From NCBI GenBank assembly GCA_917880885.1, contig OU862933.1, forward strand, positions 6,805,452 to 6,869,451: a stretch of DNA of 64,000 nt, written 5' to 3'. A model generated the notes under the pieces. The model did no database searches and was not told the origin of the DNA. It worked only from the letters and a program-made list of their open reading frames with translations. The stretch comes from Limnephilus marmoratus (Eukaryota > Arthropoda > Insecta > Trichoptera > Limnephilidae). Each line of letters begins with the position of its first letter. The stretch's first letter is position 1. A program made the translations under genes and the position numbers. Of this stretch, positions 55,436-64,000 are shown piece after piece.

Positions 55436-56210
55436 ACAACATTCAGAATGTAAACGATGCTTGAAATCGCTCTAGCTGTGTTTGGTGACCAAATCTGAAT
55501 AACTAGGTACTTTTCCATCTACCTTTTCCTATTTCCTTCCACTCCCCACTCCATCTAGCCTCACAACATACCCCGATTGGGGAGGCCATGGTCTCACTGG
55601 CTCGATTGGGACTCATTGGGTGCTGGGAAGTGTTAATTATGCGTTCCCGAAGCGTTAAATCGAAGATGACACAGTCGCACTGACCCGGGACATTTGGGCC
55701 TCTTGTGCAGTAATTTCATAGAGTTAAAAAAAATTACTTTAATTCCCTGAATAATGTGCGTAAAAATTGCCGAATTTTAATAAATTTGAAGTTGAAATAA
55801 AAAAAAATCGATTTCTCGATTGAGCATATTGAAAATGTTTTGCTAATTTATTAAGAAATAGCTGAAGTCTCTTCCTTCCACTCCCCACTCCATCTAGCCT
55901 CACAACATACCCCGATTGGGGAGGCCATGGTCTCACTGGCTCGATTGGGACTCATTGGGTGCTGGGAAGTGTTAATTATGCGTTCCCGAAGCGTTAAATC
56001 GAAGATGACACAGTCGCACTGACCCGGGACATTTGGGCCTCTTGTGCAGTAATTTCATAGAGTTAAAAAAAATTACTTTAATTCCCTGAATAATGTGCGT
56101 AAAAATTGCCGAATTTTAATAAATTTGAAGTTGAAATAAAAAAAAATCGATTTCTCGATTGAGCATATTGAAAATGTTTTGCTAATTTATTAAGAAATAG
56201 CTGAAGTCTC
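55436..56210 (+). mobile_element. SINE body with perfect 339-bp tandem duplication
   Basis: 55533-55871 and 55872-56210 appear identical base for base. The first part (TAGCTGTGTTTGGTGACCAA, CTCACTGGCTCGATTGGGAC) is related to the SINEs at 56340 and 59107. The tRNA head is absent here. Confidence 0.85.
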
Positions 56211-56339
56211 CTGCGATGCCCGGGCTTTACACAGAGTTTTCGAAATCAAATGTAGACAGTGCCCTTCCTCTCGTTTTGAAGGTCACATGTGCAAAATTCC
56301 ATCACCCTCGGCGTAAAACTGTAGATTTGCATAATCAAA

Positions 56340-56715
56340 CCCGGAGGTCGCGGGTTCGAACCCGGCATGCGCAAATAAATTTTATTTGATTAATTTGTGT
56401 TATTTCACAATTAATTCATTTAAAATAATATATAGTATATTTGCGGCATGTTCCAGAGTGGAAGATACTATTAGTATCGCCCTGGTGTAAGACCACCATT
56501 CAGAATTGAAACGTTGCTTGAAAATGGCTTTAGCCGTGTTTAGTGACCAGATCTGAATAGCCAGGTACTTCCCAACCTTCCTCTTCCCCACCTTCTTCCC
56601 CTCCACACTACCTTCAGCCTCACAACATACCCCAATTGGGGATGCCATAGTCTCACTGGCTCCAGACGGGAGCAGTTGAGATTCTTGTGCGGTATTCAAT
56701 GTAAAAAAAAAAAAA
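56340..56715 (+). mobile_element. tRNA-derived SINE, head truncated
   Basis: Box B GGGTTCGAACCC in a tRNA-like end, then CAAATAAATTTTATTTGATT. The body contains TTCCAGAGTGGAAGATACT and GTCTCACTGGCTCCAGACGG, then an A tail (56701-56715). Confidence 0.8.
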
Positions 56716-56744
56716 CACCGCCCGCTTGCCAGCCCGCTCGTCCA

Positions 56745-56955
56745 CCACATACAGACATTCTCCTTTATATTTCAACCAATTTACACAAAACCTTGACAAA
56801 TTATATACCTAAACCTTCCTCATGAATCACTCCCATCTATTGGTGAAAACCGCATGAAAATCCGTTCAGTAGTTTTTGAGTTTATCGCGAATAGACAGAC
56901 AGGCAGACACGGCAGAGGACTTGAATTTATAATATGAAGAGATATATGTAGAGAT
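56745..56955 (+). mobile_element. RTE-type LINE 3' tail (tentative)
   Basis: TTGACAAATTATATACCTAA, CTTCCTCATGAATCACTC, TGAAAATCCGTTCAGTAGTT and GACAGACAGGCAGACACGG. I recognise this tail as widespread in Lepidoptera. The coding part is absent. Confidence 0.55.
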
Positions 56956-57335
56956 TTTCTACAAACTATTCGTAATTCTGCTTAAAAACGGGAATTCAAG
57001 AGGTGTCCTAATAAGCGTTAGGACGCAAATTATCAGGATTTCCTAATAAACTTTTATTAAATTGCGCATATTTTATCATGACGACGAAATGCGTCTGCAT
57101 GAAAATCCTAATATGTTTGCATTACAATAAGAGAACTCCAGTCCAATTTTTTTAATGAATAAAGACCTTCAAACTTAAATAACTGCATTTTTATTTTTAT
57201 AGTTAGTTTTAATAGTTAAAATAATTGTCAAAGTTTTAATTTTTCAAGACTCCCCGAAACGCACCGTATCTATGGTGGATTGTCTGACGTCTTCACCCAC
57301 CTATAGATTATTTACTTTCAAGTTGTATTTTGAAT

Positions 57336-57962
57336 CAGTGATGTTATGTCTAGGGAAATTTCCCTAGATCTAGGGAAGAAAAATTTTTTTAGAGAAAAGG
57401 GAAATCAGGACAAAATCTAGGGAAATTTCGAACTCTGCCAAATTCTTTATTACATATGACAATATTACTGGTATTATTTATGTATATAAATTTTTTTGGA
57501 ATTCCTGTGAATCTTAATTATTGTTCATGTACTTACATGCAATGTTATTTTTAACACTTGACAACTCAAAATGATATTATGTATCTAAAAAGATAAATGG
57601 GACCTCTGAAAAAAATTAATTTATGTTTTAAGTTCCGTTTTATCGGTGATTGCGGTTGATTTTTATTGTGCAAAGTGTGTTTTTTTTTTTGGAATTCAAT
57701 TTCTAATTCAGCGGTGAGTGTATTCGTACTTTTAAATTATTATTTCACGTAGCAAAAAGTGTTTTATTTGGAAAAGCACAGTATTATAAGTACATTTACC
57801 AAATTCCGATATCTTCCAATTAATTAATCATATTAATTAACATATAACAGGATTAGTGTTACACAATCAGGTGGCTACGTAGGTAATTGCGTAAATGTGA
57901 AATTCTAGGGAAATTTCACCTCGAAATCTAGGGAAATAATTTTTTTGGGCAGAACACCCCTG
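57336..57962. mobile_element. hAT-type MITE
   Basis: Ends CAGTGATGTTATGTC and GGGCAGAACACCCCTG are imperfect inverted repeats. The 8-bp duplication TTTTGAAT / TTTTCAAT has one mismatch. CTAGGGAAATTT repeats lie near both ends. 627 bp, non-coding. Confidence 0.75.
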
Positions 57963-57970
57963 TTTTCAAT

Positions 57971-59100
57971 AAACAGTATGGCGGATGTCTAGTATGATTA
58001 CTATTAGGTGTGCGAAGTCGTTTTTTATTCAAGATTAACTGCTTTTAATATAGAAAAACATTGGTAAAATGTCCACATTTCATCGCTACTGTTATTGTAT
58101 TGTACCAAAGTGCAATATAAAAACAATAAATCATCTTTTTCATTGCAAATACAAATAGCATCTTATCAGAATAATATATTATTTTAGGAACAAAGTCACC
58201 ATAACATTACAAATCTGTACGAATAATTTCACAGGAAACCCGAATAATGTAGATCGTCAACTTAAATAAGTATCCAAATAAAATGCGATGTTATTATGAT
58301 TTTGGAAATTTTAGATTTTTTGTTGGGAAATTGAAAGAATTGTTTGGAAATCAAACAGTATTAATAGGCTAGGATCTGCGTGGTTGAATTTCAGAACCCG
58401 ACTTCGATTGCATCTCCGACATCACGCCTTACCCGTCGCACATGTAAACATCCGTGTACGTGGATTTTCAGACAAAGCTACCATTGTAGTTCGATTTCTA
58501 ATTCAAGAATTCGTCACAAGATGACGCTTCTTTCGTCGGCAAGATGCAAAGTGGGAAGTTCCCTTCCTGGGTATAAGTTCTACGAATTTTCGAACCTGGA
58601 GTATCTCCCGTTACTCCCGTATTTCGGAAGATTGACGGTAATTCTCAGTTGTATCAAACAGTTGTATATTACATATGACGTCATCTTCCGTCCCGGTTAC
58701 TTTTTCGCGGTGATTTGCCATCACTGGTTGACACGTAAACAGTGGATACGTGGAACGGGCTAATTTTGGAACCAGTTCCAATTGGATTTACAAAATGATC
58801 ACCAACACTAACCAAAATCCGCCCGCAGGGCCTAGCAGTAAAAACCTGCGGAGCGGGTTTTTAACCGCTAATTGATTGTTAACAATCCAATTTTGTACAA
58901 TTACATTATAAGGCCTCATAACACTAGTCAACAAATTTAAAAAAAAATGGTGCCGAAATAACGTTGATGGATTTGTATTTAGGCGGCATTGGCAACACAA
59001 TTTTTTTTTCTTACTTGTAGTTTTCGATCTACCCTCTGTTTTGAGTATTGGCTGTAATTGGCACTTTCGTGTGTGCGTTATACTATCTTAGCAGTACATT
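57971..59100. other. No recognised gene
   Basis: The frame at 58380-58763 (127 codons) is open but lacks any family signature and has unremarkable composition. A GC hairpin, CCGCCCGCAGGGCC...CCTGCGGAGCGGG, sits at 58822-58857. Confidence 0.4.
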
Positions 59101-59106
59101 TATGAC

Positions 59107-59513
59107 GGCCGGCGTAGTTCAGCGGTAAGGCTCTTGACTCGCACTACGAAGGTGGCGGGATCGAATCCCGGCGTGGCAAATAAATTTTTAATTGATTAAT
59201 TGGTGTTATTTCACAATTTATTCATTTAAAATAATATACAGTATATTTGCGGCACGTTCCAGAGTGGAAGATACTCTCAGTATCGCCTTGGTGTAAGACC
59301 ACCATTCAGAATGAAACGTTACTTGAAATGGCTTTAGCCGTGTTTGGTGACCAGATCTGAATAGCCAGGTACTTCCCCACCTTCCTTTCTCTATCTCCTT
59401 CCCCTCCCCACTACCTTCAGCTTCACAACAACCCAATTGGGGATGCCATAGTCCCACTGGCTCCAGACGGGAGCAGTTGGGACTCTTGTGCGGTATTCAT
59501 GTAAAAAAAAAAT
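59107..59513 (+). mobile_element. tRNA-derived SINE, complete
   Basis: The head GGCCGGCGTAGTTCAGCGG has a recognisable box A, and GGGATCGAATCCC is box B. The body is shared with 56340-56715 (GTGTAAGACCACCATTCAGA) and the element ends in an A tail. This is the best copy for defining the family (about 400 bp). Confidence 0.82.
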
Positions 59514-59597
59514 TATATAAATAAACTTATTTTCAAATAATGTCTTCATCGCGAAGAAGTTGTCGCAACGATCCAAATGTGTTTTGTTATATTATTT

Positions 59598-60641
59598 CAG
59601 CCCCGGATCTTCGTTTTTTTTAGGCGGGGCAAAAACTGAAAAATGCCGCCCCCGCCCACTTAGGTATCTATATTTATTTTAACCTTGCTGGGGGGGGGGG
59701 GAGGGCCATATTCGAATCAAAGAACTGGTTTTACTGTAACTAATTAAGAAATTTAATTATAGCTACACCCAGAACATGCAAATGGTTTTCCTTAAATTCT
59801 GGCTGCATATAGTCTGCAACCAGAATTTTAAAACTGCACTTTGAACATGAGAATGGTTTCCATCAAAATGCTTCAGCAGATGAAATCACAACTGAAATTT
59901 ATCTTGCTGGCTGCTTATTCGTTTTAAACTGCTACATTGCATTGTATTTAAATAAAAGCTGAAATAAAAAGGCTGTTTTACTTCTCAGTCATATGATGGC
60001 TGCCATCGTGTAATAAACAAATCATGACACGCATAACGACGTAAAAATTTTAAGTAAGTTTGAATAATGACGAATTGACGACGTAAGTGATTGCACGTAT
60101 TAAATTGAGTTTAAAAAATAAATATAGTAACTTAAAAAGCATAAGATAGTTATATAAAATACTTACCCAGAAAAGCGATCGATGAACTGTGATAGATTTA
60201 TTGATGCGACACTAATGACATCAGTATTGTACCTTCGGTTGATCAACAAGTACTAAAGAGTAAAAATAAACAACACACTTTTGACACATTTTTAAAACAA
60301 AACACTGTCGTGGAGAGAGATCGACGAGGGAGTTTTTGAATATAGCTTCATCTCTTTGCACGCACGGTAACCAGAGCAGACGCGTGCTGCCGCGATCTGT
60401 GGTTCCTGCGGGCGAGCGGGTCGGGTGCGTATTTTGAACTATGCCTACGCGCCTCGCGAATAATAAATGTTCGTGCAGCACGTCTCACTCAGGGCTCTGG
60501 GTATCAGTCGAGTTAATATGGCCGTGAAATTTCTCTACTTGTACTATTATTTATTCCGTGGTCAAAGTTGAGTTTGGCCGCCCTCTGAACTTGCCGCCCG
60601 GGGCATGGGCCCCGGCTTGCCCCCCATTAGATCCGGGGCTG
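59598..60641. mobile_element. hAT-type element, 1.04 kb
   Basis: Inverted ends CAGCCCCGGATCT and AGATCCGGGGCTG are perfect over 13 bp, with GC-rich subterminal sequence (GGCGGGGC / GCCCCGG). Flanks TATTATTT / TAATTATT may be a decayed duplication. A G-run lies at 59691-59700. Confidence 0.75.
59755..59900 (-). pseudogene. C2H2 zinc-finger remnant inside the hAT element
   Basis: The minus strand shows two decayed Cys pairs, CSKCSF-like and ACSGCSYN-like, each after a GKPF/GETHF-type linker. The fragment is too short to place, but resembles the fingers at 49.3-50.6 kb. Confidence 0.5.
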
Positions 60642-60737
60642 TAATTATTTGTGGTGAATAAATATACAGTAAAAAAAATCAGGAAATCCTTAGGTAACAA
60701 AATTTATAAAAAGTGCCTATTTTTCCTATTTTAAGTT

Positions 60738-61345
60738 GAAAATTGTGGATGAATTCAAGCCGTGGATACCCCAGATTGTTTGTAAAATGTGCTATGAACA
60801 CTTGAGACAGCGGTTAATGAAATCGTACGAGGTTAGGAGTACCTACGCAATGGAAAGAACAAAAATATCACTACAATGACTGTAAAAAAAAAGTTTGATA
60901 AAACCATAAAATTTGTTTGTTAAAGCGGGTATTTTCGATGGCCCACAAATAAGAATAAATAGATGATACGGACTTCGTAAGTACAATGAACAATGTGGAA
61001 CGACCTGTGTGGATTTCGTTTGTTGAAGTTACAAAAAAATTTCTCGGAAATCACAAGTCATGTAACTAGGTACACTGAAATTGTAAACTACATGTTAGAT
61101 AACTTTAAACACTTAGGATGTAATATGTCCATTAAAATGCACTACATACACAGTCGTCTTGATCAATTTCCAGAGAATCTTGGATCCTATAGCGAAGAAT
61201 AAGGGGAGCGGTTTCACCAGAACCTAAAAACTATGGAAGAAAGGTACCAAGGCCGATAGGATCAGCATATTATGATGTCTGATTACTGTTGGGGGGTGCA
61301 ACGTGATTGTCTCTCTACACCTCATTCAGGAAAATCGCGAAAAAG
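60738..61345 (+). pseudogene. Degenerate copy of an arthropod protein family of unknown function
   Basis: Fragments in shifting frames: KIVDEFKPWIPQIVCKMCYE, WKEQKYHYNDC, AGIFDGPQIRI, then ITSHVTRYTEIVNYMLDNFK, GCNMSIKMHYIHSRLDQFPE, NLGSYSEE(stop)GERFHQNLK, MEERYQGR and MMSDYCW. I recall this block order (WREPxxHxxDCYFC, GPQIR, LGCNMSxKxHxxHSHLDxFPENLG, GERFHQD, YQGxW) from multi-copy uncharacterised proteins of insects and other arthropods. Function unknown. Several stops are present. Confidence 0.65.
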
Positions 61346-61386
61346 AAAGTTTTTAAGTCCATAATAATGTAATAAATGCTGTTTTT

Positions 61387-61999
61387 TACGTAATTGGGAG
61401 GAATGCAGATCCGGCCAATGTCTGGAAATTAAATAAAAAGGCACTTTCTAGATGAGAAAAGTGTGGAAAAGCTGAATAAAACAAAAATTAAGGCGCGCTC
61501 GGCAAAATTGAGGGAGATACAACCGTTCAAAGTATTTAAAATTTCACTTAGCGAACTGATATTGACAGTCCGCCCGCCACTCTTATTATACTCTTATTAT
61601 ACTCTTTTGTTATAACCTAATACGCTAAACATGGTTTGTGATACAAAAAAAGTGCCCCTTTATAACGCCTACTCGCGTCAAGGCAAGAAAAACATCCCAG
61701 TTTTCAAGTGGTTTAGCGGCTACGCTAGGTTTTAGTAACATGGTTTGTGATTCTGGCGTACTATTAATTCTGTATTAGGTCTGGGATCCAACATAAGCAG
61801 TGAAAAAATGGCGAACGGACTGTCAATATCAGTTCGCGAAGTGAAATTTTAAATACTTTGAACGGTTGTATCTCCCTCAATTTTGCCGAGCGCGCATTAA
61901 TTTATTTTTTATTCATCTTCTCCACACTTTTCTCATCTAAAAAGTGCCTTTTTATTAAATTCCCAGACATTGGCAGGATCTGCATTTTAGCCACGTAAT
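61387..61999. mobile_element. Large foldback element, ~195-bp arms
   Basis: The arms at 61387-61583 and 61806-61999 are inverted with few mismatches (CCAATGTCTGGAAATT, GAGGGAGATACAACCGTTCA, TATTGACAGTCCG). The spacer of about 220 bp contains two ACATGGTTTGTGAT copies. No coding capacity. Confidence 0.85.
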
Positions 62000-62302
62000 T
62001 TTATTTTTATACGTACAAGTCATAATCTAATAAATTACACGTAGGAATCCAAATTTTTTGCTATCGTTGTAGTCAGTTTAAGGTCCTAAGTTAAAAAAAT
62101 ACAGCTATTCGGCACCAAAACCACTGCTGTTGACCAGTGTAATTTATCGAGAAGGCCAAAATCGATTTCTCTCCTTGTATCAAATGGGAACCGTCCTTGT
62201 ACAAAAACGATTATCTATAAATTCTATAATTCAATTCAAATAGGATGAAAGGTCAATAAATAATAATTGCACCCATTGATTGTCAGTTTCTAGAAAATGT
62301 AA

Positions 62303-64000
62303 CCAAGTGTTTTTTCCCAACGCCCAAACCTACTTTTCCTGTCTGAAACCCAGATAGCTGAGCCTGTAGACACCTCCTATCTGAACTGCCCGGGCTTCAC
62401 CCTCGCAGGCAAGTTCAGACCTAAAGGAGGTGTCTGTCTCTATAGTCGAGCTGACGTCAACTGTGTGCGACTGTTGAATCTGGAAAACTCCAGATTCGAC
62501 GTAATGTGGGTACGCGTCAATCTTGCCAGTACGGTAAGATTCTACGCGTGTTTATACCGCTCACCGAACCTTAGCGAATCAGACACGTCCGAGCTCTTCA
62601 AACACTTAAGCGATACTATTGATGACCTCTTGCCCCGCTACCCTACGGCAGAGTTTGTGGTCCTGGGGGACTTCAATGTTCATAACGAACCTTGGTTGAA
62701 GTTCTCAGGATCAACAGACTCGGCTGGACGCCAAGCGGAATCCTTTGCCCTTTGCTACGGATTGGAACAAATGGTTCAGGAGCCTACAAGGGTTCCTGAT
62801 GTCCAGACTCACCGTTCCAATCTGTTAGATCTATTTTTAACTACTGTGCCACACGGTTACAGGATTGAAGTCACAGCGCCTTTAGGATCGTCCGACCACT
62901 GCCTGGTGACGACATCAATCCCTGTAAACTTCAGACCACCAAACGAGAGGCTGAAGAGAAAAGTGTGGCACTATAGGTCAGCAGATTGGTTCGGTCTGCG
63001 GGCACATTTTAATGCTTTTCCGTGGTCAGCTGTCTGTTTTCGGACTTCGGATCCCTCAAGATGTGCCCAGGAAATTGGTGAAGTCATCACATCCGCGATG
63101 GATGGCTTCATCCATTCTACTGTTAAGGAAACTGGTGTGGGCTCAAAGCCGTGGTTCAGTCGACAATGCGCTGAAGCAGTGCGACGAAAAAACGCGGCTT
63201 ACCGAGCCTACAACACATCTAGAACATCCGAAGACAGAACAGCTTACAACAAAATGGCAAAGGAAACCAAGAGAATCATAAATAGGTCGAAATTGGAGCA
63301 CGACCTGCAGATCAGCAGAAAGCTGGCTGCATGCCCGCATGGCAGCAGGCAATTCTGGTCGCTTGCGAGCTCAATAGGTCGCAATTTCTGCAAATCCAGT
63401 TTGCCACCTCTCACCAGACCTGACGGCTCACTAGCAAACACCGCCACCGAAAAGGCAAACTTATTAGGTAAAATGTTTGCGGATAACTCAACCCTCGATG
63501 ACCAAGGTGCTGTCCCGACGTCGGTTCCTCACTGCGGTTTTCGTATGAAAAAGCTGAGGATTCGGCATCGGGAAGTACTCCATGTTTTACGAGGGCTTGA
63601 TGTTAATAAAGCTAGTGGGCCTGACGGAATACCTGCCCTGGTACTGCAGAGGTGCGCTGCAGAAATAGCTCCAATTTTGACGAAGCTTTTTAAATTGTCC
63701 CTGAAGACTGGCTCTGTGCCCTCTGGTTGGAAAAAAGCGGTTATCCATCCTATTCCAAAGAAGGGTGACCGCTCCAACCCGGCCAACTACCGCCCCATAG
63801 CGATCACATCAGTTCTGTCTAAGGTGATGGAACGTGTGATCAACGACAAACTGCTCACATACCTCGAGAAGAACAAAATTATTAACGACCGTCAATACGG
63901 ATTCCGTCGGAACCGCTCGTGCGGTGATCTTCTCGCGTATGTGACGCATGTTTGGGGGCGATGCCTGGAACGTTTCGGTGAGACCCAAACGGTTGCACTG
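62303..64000 (+). CDS. LINE endonuclease-reverse transcriptase, runs off window
   Basis: A stop-free frame of 566 codons to the edge (TAA just upstream at 62300). It is a Jockey/CR1-group ORF2. Apurinic-like endonuclease: NLLFLSETQ, YRSPNL, VVLGDFNVHNEPW and LGSSDHCLV. RT start: NKASGPDGIPA, PIPKKG, NYRPIAITSVLSKVMERVI and QYGFRRNRSCGDLL. The family-like sequence begins abruptly at about 62315, so the copy is 5' truncated within the endonuclease. The RT active site (YADD) lies beyond the window. No interruptions were seen, which suggests a young copy, possibly of the same family as the LINE at 22515-23460. Confidence 0.9.

Noticed and set aside
58380..58763. 127-codon frame
   Set aside because: No domain, no start context or splice evidence, and surrounding DNA is repeat-like; kept only as unexplained.
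63012..63786. Short frames within the last kilobase
   Set aside because: Out-of-frame shadows of the EN-RT reading frame.

Overview
This window looks like nuclear DNA of a moth or butterfly. It is AT-rich and intron-rich, and one host gene is spread over more than 22 kb. About three quarters of what can be read is transposable-element (TE) debris. The lepidopteran assignment is an inference from three things: Helitron ends of the A|TC...CTAG|T type whose 5' and 3' sequences resemble common moth elements, an RTE-type 3' tail near 56.8 kb that I associate with Lepidoptera, and tRNA-derived SINEs. No bacterial, phage or CRISPR signal was seen.

6.6-29.2 kb, minus strand: the 3' part of the inner centromere protein gene (INCENP, chromosomal passenger complex). 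Ten exons join in consistent phases into 490 codons plus a stop. They comprise a basic Ser/Thr-rich region, a long charged helical (coiled-coil or single-alpha-helix) region, and the C-terminal Aurora B-binding IN-box. The N-terminal exons (survivin/borealin-binding end) were not found. They lie beyond the 5' intron, which would be more than 34 kb long if they are outside the window. Every intron carries repeats, including TTAA-flanked MITEs, a Helitron expanded into 11 tandem copies of a 122-bp unit, an L2-like LINE tail, and a mariner-type element split by a LINE.

0.3-5.3 kb (downstream of INCENP): a 1.3-kb piggyBac derivative with exact ends, then a hAT element with 15-bp inverted repeats that carries two further elements inside its dying transposase gene. 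26.9-34.8 kb: two copies of a foldback-bearing repeat and one Jockey-like LINE cut into at least five pieces by later insertions, some with target-site duplications. 35-48 kb: a pogo-like MITE, a second Helitron, two more hAT elements, a mariner relic, SINEs, TTAA elements, and poly-G MITEs. 48.7-51.1 kb: a composite-looking element whose ends are poly-G modules and whose interior holds a decayed C2H2 zinc-finger array. 54-62 kb: a poly-C composite element, SINEs with a perfect 339-bp tandem duplication, more hAT elements, a degenerate copy of an arthropod protein family of unknown function, and a large foldback element. 62.3-64.0 kb: an intact endonuclease-reverse transcriptase reading frame running off the window edge.

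The points most worth a second look are: a 3'-terminal stem-loop shared by a LINE and several short elements, with the LINE stop codon inside it; hammerhead-ribozyme-like cores; the zinc-finger array enclosed by poly-G termini; a possible poison splice choice in INCENP; and the nested insertions whose target duplications allow relative dating. All coordinates come from reading by eye, without alignment software.
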